Shown here: in pieces, positions 9,852 to 20,771 of the stretch
How positions within the stretch are numbered: position 1 is the first letter of the stretch
Layout of the letters: every line of letters begins with the position of its first letter
NCBI GenBank assembly: GCA_963971535.1
Contig: OZ020588.1
Coordinates: forward strand, 120,511,005-120,575,004
Direction: 5' to 3'
From: Notolepis coatsorum
Taxonomy: Eukaryota > Chordata > Actinopteri > Aulopiformes > Paralepididae
Length of the DNA stretch: 64,000 bases
Notes under the pieces: model-generated
What the model was told of the DNA's origin: nothing
Database searches by the model: none
The model's input: only the letters and a program-made list of their open reading frames with translations
Position numbers and translations under genes: made by a program

Positions 9852-10448
9852 GGGCCCCGTTCCATGTACCGGGATAACCGAGTTAGCCGGATAACTTTAG
9901 CTGGATAACTGTGTTAGCCTGACTTTCCGATTTCATGTACGTGGATTTCCCAAATCACCATGACAACATATCCAAAAGTTTGAGCCTGCTCGAAAGCAGA
10001 GTTCAAGTTCAAGTTAGCCTGAACTATCGCCACGCCCCCGCAAAGAAGTGACAGCCCGTTTCCTGAAACTATTCCCACAGTCTACGATCTGCATTATACC
10101 ATTCTGAATTACGTTTTTGTGCTCCATTCTTCCAGAGGGGGCTTTTGAAATGTAAAATAGACCCAAAATGCTGATATTAAATTCACTTTGTCCTAAATAA
10201 TGCACGTTATATATACCGTGGCGACGGTGGCGCTCGCTCGTGCGATGTACACATGATGTGGTTATTTTAATTGTAACTGGGATTAAGATGTCTGATGAGA
10301 TGCGCTGTTTGACGGATTTGAGAAATTGAATGAGCCGTTGACGTCACATTAATGAATGAGGATAAAGAGATAAACTTCATTCAAAACAACGGATATTCTA
10401 AACACGGGTCTCTCGTTCATTAATGTATAAACAATGAATTTATCCCAT

Positions 10449-10520
10449 CTGGCCCAGTGGCCCAGCGGTAGTGCTCATGCCTGCCAATTCAGCGACCGGG
10501 GTTCAAATCCCCGTGTTTCC
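10449..10520 (+). repeat. tRNA-like module (Gly-like), inside the MITE
   Basis: CAGCGGTAGTGCTCATGCCTG resembles A-box and anticodon regions of tRNA-Gly (its first 20 bases are the informative part), and CGGGGTTCAAATCCCCG is a perfect T-arm with B box. A T run follows near 10530. The acceptor and anticodon stems are not convincing, so I call a tRNA-derived repeat, not a working tRNA. Confidence 0.5.
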
Positions 10521-10683
10521 AATATGATTTTTTTGAATATAATATTAATGATTATACGCCAAAGTAGCCTGGTTTTAAGTTAAAATATTATAAATCTACA
10601 TGCATTGAGGATGTCATTCTTTATATAGCTCTCAACGTGCACCAAATTGAATTATTCCTATATTGCAAAAAGAAGGAAAAGAC

Positions 10684-10745
10684 TAGGGCCTTGAACCCCG
10701 GTCGTCCGTGTGAAAGTCAAAAGAAGAACCCGTTACACCACAGAG
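10684..10745 (-). repeat. tRNA-like module, antisense, inside the MITE
   Basis: On the minus strand TGTGGTGTAACGGGTTC resembles an A box and GACCGGGGTTCAAGGCCC carries a B box, followed directly by TTTT. It lies about 165 bp from the sense module at 10449-10520. The fold is imperfect. Confidence 0.45.
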
Positions 10746-11240
10746 AAGATAAGTAAAAGATTGACTATACATCAATCAATGGGTAAGAGAGCCGTATCGT
10801 AATTCTGTATAACAGTTAACTAATAATTTTCGCTAGCAAGATCTCATTTGATTATTCAATCCAGCAGGCAAGTTTAAAGAAATATAATCTGATTGATTGA
10901 GGTAATGAGGGACTTAGAATTAGCCTATAGATAACGCATTTAACTTGTCGGCGAGGCGATTGAGCCTATTGCAATCTGTCAATAAAGTCTTAAATCAATT
11001 AATCAATCAATGCCGTTGAGAATCAGGGTCTCTGCCATCGATACGTGCTGGCTTTCCACCTAAAACGGGAGCGCGCATCTAGCCTGACTTGAGCCTGACT
11101 CTCAAGTCTGGCTTGAGTTAACGAGACTGAATCCTCCTTTGTGAAACAGGAAAATCCCGGCTTTGAACATCGGGTTAACTGAAGCTGGATAATGGACATG
11201 TTGATCGACTTAGTTGAACCACGTACATGAAACAGGGCCC

Positions 11241-11335
11241 TGGTCTGCATCCCCTTAACAATTGTGTGTATTGAGCCGTACTGTATTGTACCCATTCTGC
11301 AATCTGTTAATAACGTTTTCATTCATTCATTCAGG
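11241..11335 (+). repeat. LINE 3'-end module, copy 3, right part
   Basis: The sense module resumes with TGGTCTGCATCCCCTTAAC and ends in (ATTC)n at 11320-11333. The tail ends in TCAG followed by GAGCAAAG, so it also presents a 3' splice-acceptor-like sequence. Confidence 0.8.
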
Positions 11336-11654
11336 AGCAAAGGTCAATGACCAAACACACCCAGACTACATACCATCTGTATTCCCTTCAACATCACAGT
11401 CTACACCATCTACGTCAACAAACATCAGTCGCCATGAGCGGCGTGAAAAATGGTGACCAACAGAGAACCAAGGTCGAGTCAAGCTCCTTGACCGCTTCAT
11501 CTGTGGACAGCAACGACACCAAATGCAAGATGATGACAGGTGTTACCTGGCCAGTGCTTCAGCACTTGTTTTCTTTCTTGCACACAGAGAAGACAAGGAG
11601 CACCATAATCTCACCCATAGATCAGCTATTTATCACCCTTGTCAATTACATACA
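11336..11654 (+). other. Exon-like stretch after a splice-acceptor-like site
   Basis: After the AG at 11333-11334 a plus frame stays open for about 40 codons (KVNDQTHPDY, then Ser/Thr/Pro-rich). It could be the second exon of the decayed BED-finger gene whose first part is at 8462-8583, but I do not recognise the protein and a short open frame is weak evidence. Confidence 0.25.
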
Positions 11655-11730
11655 ATTATACATACAATTGTTAAGGGGATGCAAACCAGAGAAAGACTTT
11701 CGTCTTGTTTACATCAGGATCCCCCTGTTT
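11655..11730 (-). repeat. LINE 3'-end module, copy 4
   Basis: CAATTGTTAAGGGGATGCAA through TTTACATCAGGATCCCCC is an antisense, truncated copy of the module without its tail. Confidence 0.75.
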
Positions 11731-11754
11731 ACATCAGTAATCATCGGTAACATT

Positions 11755-11978
11755 TAGAATTGATTTCAAGGTCCTCCTCCTTATATACAAAGTATAAACA
11801 TTGCGATCATCTACTATTGAAGGTTCCGAGCCACAGTCTAAAGAAAATCAGTGATGCAGCCTTTGCTAACTATGCACCAAAGTTATGGAACACACTACCT
11901 ATGGACATTAGGGAAGCTAGATCTCTTAATATTTTCAGAAATAAGCTAAAAACGTACCTCTTCACCATAGCCTTCTAA
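11755..11978 (+). pseudogene. LINE ORF2 extreme C-terminus
   Basis: The plus frame contains ISDAAFANYAPKLWNTLPMD and NIFRNKLKTYLF and ends at a stop at 11976-11978. The APKLWN-LP signature and terminal KTYLF are standard at the end of CR1/L2-type ORF2. The sequence before 11755 does not continue the protein. Confidence 0.75.
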
Positions 11979-12601
11979 TACACCCCGCTGTTGATTGTAC
12001 TGTAGCACTATTTTACTCTGGCCATTCTATTGCATAATTTTACTATCTATTCTACTATTCTATTATTGCACTGTATTATTGGTGTGCAAACCAGTCAACT
12101 TACAAAAAAGAGCCTGTTGGAGGATTTCAACAAGATAAATGCGACAACATTGCAAAATATTTCACTATAATATTTCAAAGTGAAGTAAAAAATATTATAA
12201 TAATTATTTGATCATGTTAAATAAGTGTGACTGACTGACGACTGTGACTGTACTGTAGCAACACTGACACTCACAGCACACAGCAGGCGCAGCAGGCGTC
12301 GGTGTCGGGACACGCATGGTCCAGTGACGGACGGCAGTAGTATAGTATACACCAACGGAAATATTAAAGTTACACGTTGACCTATAATTCCGCCAAAGGA
12401 TAATAAAAAAAACCAACTAATGCTATGTTAAATGCTATGTAAACAGCATTGTTTTCAAGGATTAGAGAGACATTTGTGATTGACCTGTGATACAGTCCAC
12501 ATTACAGTTCTACTTTTGTTTTGATGTGAAAAGTGATTCTGCATAAGAGGACTGCATTTAGCACTGACTGAGAAAGTACATATTTAGGACATTTGTAGGG
12601 T
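11979..12601. other. Unassigned stretch
   Basis: The first 100 bases are probably the 3' UTR of the LINE fragment before it. The rest shows no coding signal on either strand; near 12240-12320 there are short CAG/CAC-rich repeats. Confidence 0.3.
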
Positions 12602-12690
12602 TTGTACATTACAAAATGCAATGGGCCTGGTCTACAAGATACACTACACGACCAAAGTACCCATGTACATGTCAAAATACTTCCCACTTT
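12602..12690 (+). pseudogene. Short LINE ORF2 fragment
   Basis: The bases encode AMGLVYKIHYTTK and a YPCTCQNTS-like segment in shifting frames, matching the minus-strand fragment at 9207-9808 (AMGLVYKILYTT). It is an 89-bp relic in the opposite orientation. Confidence 0.6.
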
Positions 12691-12792
12691 CAAAAACACT
12701 CTCAAAAAACACCTACGGGAGACTGCAATTCTAAACTGGCCCCTGTAAATGTCCTAACACAACCCCCCCCAATGTACAGTAAATGACCAAGT

Positions 12793-13030
12793 ATAATAAT
12801 AATAATAATAATAACTTCGTTTTATATAGCGCCTTTCAGAGGACCCAGGGTCGCTTTACATAGGGGGGGGGGGGGAGATGACAAATTAACAACATAGTGG
12901 ACAGACACAACATATACATATAAAGTGAGAAAGTTAGGGGTTGAAGGCCAAGTTGAAGAGGTGGGTTTTGAGCAGTTTTTTAAATTAGTCCAGAGTTGGG
13001 GCGGTGCGGAGTTCTGCTGGGAGGGAGTCA
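12793..13030. repeat. Dispersed fish repeat fragment with (AAT)n and G run
   Basis: An (AAT)n run is followed by TTTTATATAGCGCCTTTCAG and TCGCTTTACATAGG, then a run of about 14 G and a GGTGGGTTTTGAGCAG segment. These phrases recur in many fish genomes as a dispersed repeat; the family is not assigned here. Confidence 0.45.
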
Positions 13031-13140
13031 ATATTCCAATGTACAGTTTTGCTTGTTCAGTTGTACAGTGTCCCCCACCCACTCTTCCTACCCAACCTCC
13101 CCCCCCCAACATCCTCCAATGTACAGTTTCTATGTCAAAT

Positions 13141-13408
13141 GTATATACTCTCTTTTCTGGACTATTTTCGTATCACAAACAGTACTGTATTTGCAAATCT
13201 GGTATGTCATAGATGTAGCAGTACTGTCTATCTGTATGTCATGTATGTCATATATGTTATGATGAATTGAAAATGGGGGACCCTGATGTAAACAAGATGA
13301 AAGTCTTTCTCTGGTCTGCATCCCCTTAGCAATTGTATGTATTGAGCTGTACTGTACTGTACCCATTCTGCAATCTGTTAATAAAATGTTCAATCAATCA
13401 ATCAATCT
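13141..13408 (+). repeat. LINE 3'-end module, copy 5
   Basis: A sense copy as long as copy 2, from TATACTCTCTTTTCTGGAC to an (AATC)n tail ending at about 13407. Confidence 0.75.
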
Positions 13409-13597
13409 CCCCGTACTGTGGTTTCTTCTCAACCTTGGGGGGAATGGAAATGCCCCAACAATTAGCATTTCAATTTTGTGTGTGTGGGGGCCGCATTCCA
13501 TGTCACACCTACAGTTCATACACAGTATAGTCACTCTACTACCCCCACCCCACCCCACCCCCACTACTAAAGCACTTTGGATAAAAGCTCTATATAA

Positions 13598-13900
13598 ATG
13601 CTGTACTCTGTCGTCTACTCTAAGCCATCCTAGGTTGTCAAAGTGGGCAGGGGTGAGGTGGGTTCTAGGGGTAAGGTCAAGTAGAAGTTTGACCAGTTTG
13701 TTTTGTGATGTTTGTAATCTTGTTTTTAGCACCTTTGAGGTGCTTTGGTACCATGAGGTGCAAGCATAGTCGTAGTACCCTTGAATGAGTGCTCCTGCCA
13801 GAGTCTTCAGGGTATTCTTGTTTACCAGAGAGGAGATCCGGTACAAGAATCTAGTTCATTGGTTGACTTTTTGTATTACCTTGGATGCCATTTTGTCACA
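13598..13900 (-). pseudogene. LINE ORF2 C-terminal fragment, second copy
   Basis: Minus-strand YRISSLVNKNTLKTLAGALI through HLTPAHFDNLGWLRVDDRVQ is nearly identical to the fragment at 9207-9808, without the frameshift. It is cut at the left by sequence ending CTCTATATAAATGCTGTAC, a common fish repeat phrase. Confidence 0.8.
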
Positions 13901-14171
13901 GGAAAGACGACAAGCACAACACCAGCCTCTGCCACAGCGAGTTATGTTATGTAAATGAGAGTGTCTTTCCCCCCATCTGAACCCTTTCAGCCTGCTTCTG
14001 TCGGTCGAACTTGACCAAGTATGAATGCGACGAAAAAGCGATAAACGCTAAAAAGAACCAGCTGACTGGTCAAAGTTTAAAAAAAAAAAAAAAATGGACT
14101 GAATGGAGTATTTTCTGATTTATGGAGTGATAAAAAGAGATATCCAAAATCCCCTCTGTAATAACCAGGGT
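13901..14171. other. Unassigned stretch
   Basis: Contains a run of 16 A at about 14079-14094. No gene or clear repeat end is visible. Confidence 0.3.
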
Positions 14172-14433
14172 TCGTACGGGTGCTGGAAATCCTTGAAAAT
14201 GCTTGTATTTCAATGTGCTGTTTTCAAGGTTTTAAATGTGCTTGAATTGTGTATAAAGTGCTGGAAAGTGATTGAAATTGTAATTGCACTTTATACTTTC
14301 ATAATAAATCGCTATCTGACTGAATAGTTTGGTTTTTAGACAAAGAAATAAAATAACTCGGAGCGACTCGAGCGAGCCTATTTTGCGTTCGCCTTTCACG
14401 CAAAATGTGGCTGGGCTCGACCCGTAGTGTTTT

Positions 14434-14444
14434 TATATAAATAG
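14434..14444 (+). promoter_or_regulatory. TATA box (TATATAAATAG)
   Basis: A strong TATA element lies about 80 bp before an ATG at 14524 that opens a 13-codon exon ending in a splice donor. Position and sequence suggest a Pol II promoter inside the hAT-like element. Use is inferred. Confidence 0.45.
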
Positions 14445-14523
14445 CCTGGGAGTCGGGACCTATATCCCAGACACAGACTTGCTCTCTTTCATCTGTGTAC
14501 ACCCACTACTATCAACATTACAC

Positions 14524-14564
14524 ATGGATACAACAAGGACAAGACCACTTTCACTTAAAAAGGT
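14524..14564 (+). other. Putative first coding exon with splice donor
   Basis: ATG opens MDTTRTRPLSLKK and the frame ends exactly at AAG|GTAATG (GT at 14563-14564). It is too short to identify. I give it weight only because TATA, ATG and donor occur in order. A matching acceptor was not found. Confidence 0.3.
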
Positions 14565-15246
14565 AATGTTGGTATGAAAAGAAAAGAAACAGACGAGTGC
14601 TAACACTGCGATTGACCCTTCTATAAGTTGTTATGAATCCCTTTAGCGCTTGAAGTGCACTAAAACATCGTAATGATTTTTTATTTTTCATATAATGTTG
14701 GGTACATGCTCGGTAGAGTTAGAACGCTCCCAGTCTTAGGGGCTGTGATATTTTGTTACCACACTTTATGCACCTAGAAGTGCGGTGGCAGGTTCGCTAA
14801 GCTAATGTTGTTAGCCGAATGCTCTGATGGGGGCCGCCATTTTAAGTTAAAATGACGTCAGCGATCTACGGTACGACTGGAGGGACAAAAGGGAATGTGT
14901 GACGTGTGTGAAATTTGTACAGTAGGTCCCAGACTCCCAGTGAGAATTGCAATCAGTGTGTACTGTGTACTGTGTATTTACACTATCCTAATGTTGCTTT
15001 GTTGGTTAAAAAACAAATAAGCAATTTAAATCAGAATATGTTCCATTCCATGTCTGACTATTTCTGAATCTATTGACCATTTTAAGGAATGTTTGGTTAC
15101 TATTGGGCTTCTAGCCTTCTACTGAACTTATTGTGAATCAGCTGATAGGGTTTTGGCTAGACTATACGTTATTTTTATAACGGAACATTTACGGAGACTG
15201 GTGTGGAACTGGTGTGGAGCAGTTGTAGTCTGGAACGCAGTAACGT

Positions 15247-15392
15247 ACTGTATATCTGTATGTCATGTATGTCATAAATGTCACTATGAACCAAAATGGG
15301 GGACCCTGATGTAAACAAGGTGAAAGTCTTTCTCTGGTCTGCATCCCCTTAACAATTGTGTGTATTGAGCTGTACTGTATTGTAACATTATT
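15247..15392 (+). repeat. LINE 3'-end module, copy 6
   Basis: A sense copy, from the CTGTATGTCATGTATG phrase through GGGACCCTGATGTAAACAAG to TGTACTGTATTGTA, where it breaks off before the tail. Confidence 0.7.
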
Positions 15393-15483
15393 ATCCATGT
15401 AATTAATGTAAAGTTCACGTTAGCTGTTAGATTGCATATTCCATAAATTAACATGCTAAAATTGGCCTGGCTCGTCACGTTTG

Positions 15484-15640
15484 ATTGATTGATTGAAAAC
15501 TTTATTAACAGATTGCAGAATGGGTACAATACAGTACGGCTCAATACACACAATTGTTAAGGGGATGCAGACCAGAGAAATACTTTCGTCTTGTTTACAT
15601 CAGGGTCCCCCATTTTCAATTCATAGTGACATTTATAGCA
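15484..15640 (-). repeat. LINE 3'-end module, copy 7
   Basis: An antisense copy starting with (ATTG)n (the tail) and running to CCCCCATTTTCAATTCAT. With copy 6 it forms an inverted pair about 90 bp apart. Confidence 0.75.
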
Positions 15641-15904
15641 TACACGACATACAGATATACACTATGTTACTGCATAACACATCGGCTCAGCCAGGTTATA
15701 CCGGTATATAATGCCAAGTCTACATAATTTTGGTTGTTTATAGCACAATAACATCTGATTTAATGTGATGGAAGAAGTGAAATAATCATTTTGAGTAAAT
15801 ATTTAATTTACCACAGCTGCATAAGATGCTGGAAAATCTTGAAAATTCACCTTGAAAATGCTTGAAAAGTGCTTGCATTTTGCCTTGGAAAAGGTGTACA
15901 AACC

Positions 15905-16371
15905 CTGAATAACCTTTGGCTCTAATATGTCAACAAAATGAAACTATAATTTAGAAAATGGCTTTATCCAATGTTCAGATTTCTGTCCTGGAATTATATG
16001 CAAATTAGTGCATATTTAAGTAGATAATGCCTCATTTGCATATTTAAACATACTATTTCAGAAAACGTGTAATACAAAACAGTCTTGTCTTAATATAAGT
16101 AATCAACTGGGGAAGTTTCATTGTGATATCTATTAGTTAATTATTTTACCCTATTCACCTGTAGTGTCTCCCCTTAAATAAATGTATTATACAAGATATA
16201 CACCTAATACTTGCTATCTAATACCCTATACACATATGCTCTCGCTTGCCCCCCCCCCCGGGCCCCCCCTTGGATAATCCATCCATTATCATTCGCTCCT
16301 AACCAGGCACTACAATTCATATGCTAGCTTTTATTCTCTCCACCACTTCTAACCACATTGTAATTTTGGAT
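15905..16371. other. Unassigned stretch, probably includes element B 3' UTR
   Basis: The part next to 16371 is expected to be the 3' UTR of the minus-strand L1 element B. A C-rich run lies at 16250-16269. No other feature is evident. Confidence 0.35.
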
Positions 16372-17931
16372 TCACTGAGACCCAAAATTCTTGCTGTAGA
16401 TATTTCTAGATAAATCACATACGAGATATGTAAGAATCCAGACCTTTCGGCACATTTTTTCCGGTTGAAACCATTGTGATCTGATACCAGATAAAACCAA
16501 TCTCTTTAGCTGTATAGGGACTGCAAACTCAAACACATCATTCAACAGTAATACAGAGGGGTGTACAGGTATATTCAGAGTTAAGAGATTTGATAATTGC
16601 TGGGTCACTTCTTTCTAGAATATCTTAACTGGTGGGCAGTCCCAATACATGTGCATAAATGTACCCTCATCCCCATTTGTACATAAGGTGCATCTGGAGT
16701 CTTGTTTAAGACCCATTCTGTTCAGTCTTATAGGAGTCAGGTATGTCCTATGAATATAGTTAAGATTGATTTTTTGATGGTCCGGGTTACGTGACGCAAG
16801 TCGAACATTTGCCCAGGCTTCTTGCCAATCAACATTTATTTCCAGGTCTGGTATATCCCTCCTCCAGACTGAGTCTAGGTGGAGGATTTCATAAGAGGAC
16901 GTTAGTAATTGATGATAAAAATCTGATACAAAACCTCTCGATGTCTCTCTTTCATAGAAGAATTTGTGGTATCTGTGGTGTACAATTAGTATCCTTAATG
17001 GGACACCATGAGCCTTCAAACATAACAATAACTGTGAGTAAAAATAATATGTGGAACTGGTGAGATTACATTTTTTGTGTATTTCCTCATAACTACAAAA
17101 ACCCTGTTTGTTGAAAACATCTCCTAATGTGTGTATGCCCTGCTTTTCCCATCTAGGGAATCTTATAGGTCGTTTTCCAATCAGGAGTGCGTTGTTATTG
17201 AATAAGGGAGTGATTATGCCATTTATGTGGGTTAGAATATTTTTTTTGTGTTTCACGCCATATCCGGATCGCATGAGTAATAATGGGGCCAAATTTCAGT
17301 TTGCATTGCTTAATTGATAATTTGGTGCATACTATGTCCTGCAGTCTATGTGGTGCTACTATATTTACTTAAACATTTCTCCAGGATATTGATGCTTGGG
17401 GATCAAACCAGGTTGTCAGTGGTCTTAAAGTGGGCCTTAAAATAGTGGAAAAAATCTGGAAATGCCATACCTCCGTCGGCTTTGTTTCTCTGTGCGGTGG
17501 ATCTTTTTATACGTGGTGGTTTGTTATTACAAATAAATCTGTATGCGGAAGAGTGTAATTTTTTCCAGTAACCATCTGGAGGGGGTAACGGTAGCATTGA
17601 GCTGATGAAGTTGATTCTAGGTAGGACATCCATCTTAACTATTGATACCCGTGCCTGTACTGAGTTTTTACAGTATTTGATTTTATTTTGGATTTTTATG
17701 TAATTGTGCTTCACCGTTTGGCTTATGGTAGGGAATACTTCAACTCCCAAACATCTAAAGTGTTTAACCATTGGTATTTCTTCTGGATGGAGTATATTTT
17801 TTTTTGCAGGGGCGTTAAGTGGAAGAAAAGCCGACTTTGGCCAATTTATCTTAAATCCCGATAGATCGCCAAAGTCATCAATCAACTTGAGAAGATGAGG
17901 CATTGCGGTGTTGGGGTTTTGCATGAACAGT
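16372..17931 (-). pseudogene. L1-like ORF2 (element B): RT thumb to C-terminal zinc finger
   Basis: From the LTR junction the frame reads QNPNTAMPHLLKLIDDFGDL and FKINWPKSAF, then FRCLGVEVFP, INFISSMLPLPPP and DGGMAFPDFFHYF. A frameshift near 17300-17400 leads to a second ORF with PIRFPRWEKQGIHTLGDVF and ending CTLCTNGDEGTFMHMYWDC, a Cys/His cluster usual at the C-terminus of L1 ORF2. A TAG near 16613-16615 replaces the expected Trp of KIFW; the same protein continues to about 16372. Confidence 0.85.
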
Positions 17932-18954
17932 TGTGGTAGAATTGACGTTGAATTTCATCACGGCACCAATAAATGTAGTAATCTTCCTAGCTTAATCTAT
18001 CTGCGTTGTGTTTACTTTAACAAGCCCAAGAAGTTCTATTCTACATACAAACAGCAGTAACCATGAAATGGCAGTTGGTAAAAAGTTTGAAGGGTGATTA
18101 CACTCTTGTTATAGAATTCTGGTTAGTACTGTATGGTAATAGGTAGGCCCTTCGGTTCCCAAGCTATGACCCAAAGGAGGGGGTAATACACACCACCCCA
18201 CCAGATGACATCACACCAGCCCCCACCCGTGGGACAAGACCCACACAGGAAATCGAGGAGGGGGGGGCAACCAGCCCCCCCCAGAGGAAACCAGGGGGAA
18301 GGGCGGACCGCCCTTCCAGAAGAACCAGCCGGATTGGAGGAGCATATTAGTAAAATGTGCTATTATTGGCTAGAACTTATAGGATATAAGGGGACACAAA
18401 ATGTTAGTCTGGAGCCCAGATCCCAACCCCGATCTGCGTGCTCCCCGCACCCCACCCAGAGACTACTGTGAGCTGATTGCATTTTACGTGAGTAAATCAT
18501 GGGAAACACCAATGGTTGTTTATAGATTAGAGTAATGTACAGATCCCTGATCTGTAAACCAGATTTACTCATGTATAATGTGTACAGTAAATTCTCTATG
18601 TTCAAATTATGTTAACCAAGTGACTGTTTCTGTACATATTGGGGTTTGAGAATGCAAACCTTATTGTGATTTCTGTACACAGGCAGCCATGTTGATGTTT
18701 TCTGATAATCTTTTGTATGCAAAAGGCAAACTTCTTATTCACCTTGGCCTCTGGCTCAAATAAATGCTGAGTTGAACTATAGTTCATGGTTTTGTCTGGC
18801 TACACGTTTATTTCTTCAATCTGCTTTAAGTCAGATGAAGAGACCAACAATTCTATCAATATGATCCCTTTCTCCTCCTTTCAGATAAGCAATCTCATTG
18901 TACTGTACTACAATAACCTTAGATTATTGTAGGATTCTGTAGGAATTTACTACA
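17932..18954 (+). repeat. 5' LTR (1023 bp)
   Basis: TATAAG-like box at about 18381-18390 and AATAAA at 18759-18764 give plausible U3-R boundaries. It shares the first 27 bp and then everything from about 18072 with the 3' LTR. Bases 17959-18071 do not match the other LTR, and about 85 bp of G/C-rich sequence at roughly 18245-18330 are absent from it. Confidence 0.9.
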
Positions 18955-18958
18955 GAAA

Positions 18959-18969
18959 TGGTGCCGTTC
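18959..18969 (+). promoter_or_regulatory. Primer-binding site candidate (tRNA-His-like)
   Basis: Four bases after the LTR lies TGGTGCCGT, matching the 3' acceptor end of tRNA-His as used by some vertebrate retroelements; the match fails after nine bases. It sets plus orientation, in agreement with the AATAAA sites. Confidence 0.5.
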
Positions 18970-19530
18970 CACCCACCCTGTTGTGCCCCCCCCCTGAAGA
19001 GGTGCGGTGAGGTCTCTGGACCTTGCTGTGTGTTGGGGACGTGCAGGGAAAAGAGCTGGGGGTTGCTGCGTTTGAAGTTGCAGACAGGGGCTTGTTGTCT
19101 GGAATGGAGGACAGGGGGACAGGATGAAGGCTGGTTGTGTACGCCACTAGTTGGGACCCACAGTGAATATGGCCTTTTGCATACAGGAATGGGGGAGCGG
19201 TGGTTAGGTTGACTTAGGTTAGGATGTCCGGAGGTATAGGGATCGCGCTTGTTGTGCAGTGAACATGCAAACGTGGGCTTTTTATGTTTGTGTGTTTGTT
19301 CAGACACAGGAGGCCGTTCCCGGCCTATGCGGGCCACGGGGGTTGAGTCTCGTATGGAATATACTTTATGAACTGTAAGAGGGGGATTGCTAAGATAATG
19401 CCTCATGTAGAAATATGTGAAGTAAAGAGGAGGCCTCATGTAATATGAAGACGTATTGGGGGCACAAACTATCTGGTTATGGGAAATGGTCAATGCGTCG
19501 GATGACAACAGATGAAAGGCTTTATTGATC
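18970..19530 (+). other. LTR-element leader, no recognisable gene
   Basis: Sequence between the primer-binding site and the inserted LINE. Plus-strand frames are broken. A minus-strand frame of 202 codons spans LTR, primer site and leader and is judged spurious. Confidence 0.5.
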
Positions 19531-19531
19531 A

Positions 19532-20771
19532 AGATTCACTGACATCTTCAACCTGTCCTTGGAACAGGCTGTCATCCCCACCTGTCTGAAGAAGTCCACC
19601 ATCATCCCTGTACCCAAAAAATCTACGCCTGCTTGCCTCAACGACTACCGCCCTGTAGCCCTCACCTCCATAGCCATGAAGTGCTTTGAGAAGCTAGTGA
19701 AGGGCTACATCTGTTCCTCCCTCCCCATCAACCTGGACCCTCTGCAATTTGCATATCGCCCCAACAGGTCCACGGAGGACGCCATAGCCCATGTGCTGCA
19801 CACAGCAGCATCACACCTGGACAAGAGGCAGGGGAACTATGTGAGAATGCTGTTCATCGACTACAGCTCAGCATTCAATACCATAGTCCCCTCCAAACTC
19901 ATAGCCAAGCTCAGGGACCTGGGCTTGAACTATGACCTCTGCCAGTGGGTCTTGGACTTCCTGACGGGCAGACCCCAGGTGGTAAGAGCCGGCAACTGCA
20001 CCTCCTCATCCATCACGCTCAACATAGGGGCTCCCCAGGGCTGTGTTCTGAGCCCCCTCCTCTACTCCCTGTACACACATGACTGCGTAGCACAGCGGAA
20101 CAACAACACCATCATCAAATTTGCTGATGACACAGTAGTGGTGGGCCTGATCTCTGCCAACGACGTCACAGTGGTGTCAGGAGAACTGCCTCTCCCTGAA
20201 CATCAGCAAAACAAAAGAGATGATTGTGGACTTCAGGAGGTCGGGGGTCAAGGACTACAGCCCCCTCAGCATCGACGGGGCACCGGTTGAGAGAGTGAAC
20301 AGTTTCAAGTACCTCGGAGCCCACATATCCGAGGACTTGACATGGACCACACACATTGACAGTGTTGTGAAGAAGGCACGACAACGCCTCTACTTCCTCA
20401 GGCGCCTAAGGAAGTTCCAAGTCAGTCAGAAGATCCTTAGGAACTTCTACTCATGTACAATAGAGAGCATCCTGACCGGCAACATCACCTCCTGGTTTGG
20501 GAATAGCACTGCACAAGACCGTAGCAGACTACAAAGAGTGACACATTCAGCCGAACGCACAATTGGAGGGGGGCTTCCCACCCTCCAGAACATTTACAAC
20601 AAGCGGTGCAAGGGGAAGGCTAAGAGAATTATTAAGGACTCGAGCCACCCGAACAACTGCCTCTTTGAACTGCTGCGGTCAGGCAAGCGATACCGGAGTC
20701 TTAAGGCGAGCACAGAAAGACTCAGAAGAAGCTTCTATCCCCAGGCCATCAGGCTGCTAAACGAACAATAA
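19532..20771 (+). pseudogene. LINE ORF2: RT and C-terminal region
   Basis: Frame 1 (to about 20170): [48 protein letters not shown] (first catalytic Asp), [16 protein letters not shown] and [13 protein letters not shown] (catalytic FADD). About 50 bp are missing and the frame shifts near 20170-20190. Frame 2 (20220-20771): [46 protein letters not shown] and YPQAIRLLNEQ to the stop. Only the deletion and 5' truncation separate it from an intact C-terminal half. Confidence 0.92.

Larger units (their letters stand above)
9852..11240. mobile_element. MITE-like element inserted in a LINE 3' module
   Basis: The ends form inverted repeats: GGGCCCCGTTCCATGTAC on the left and, inverted, GGGCCCTGTTTCATGTAC on the right. 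It splits a LINE 3' module exactly, and TGG (or CTGG) is present on both sides as the target duplication. A 3-bp duplication would suit PIF/Harbinger, but the superfamily is not settled. It is about 1.39 kb, without a recognisable transposase, and holds two tRNA-like modules in opposite orientations. Confidence 0.75.
14172..15904. mobile_element. hAT-like nonautonomous element (probable)
   Basis: The left end AGGGTTCGTACGGGTGCTGG and the right end GGTGTACAAACCCT are inverted at their tips, and both sides carry subterminal CTTGAAAATGCTTG-type repeats. AATAACC flanks both sides (7 of an expected 8 bp). The interior contains a TATA promoter, a short putative first exon and two LINE 3' modules, but no transposase domain. 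Confidence 0.6.

Noticed and set aside
7936..10745. Functional tRNA genes at the three tRNA-like modules
   Set aside because: The B boxes are good, but acceptor and anticodon stems do not pair; tRNA-derived repeats fit better.
18924..19532. 202-codon minus-strand ORF
   Set aside because: It spans an LTR end, the primer-binding site and the leader. It exists because the plus strand here is poor in the bases that make minus-strand stops, and no domain is visible.
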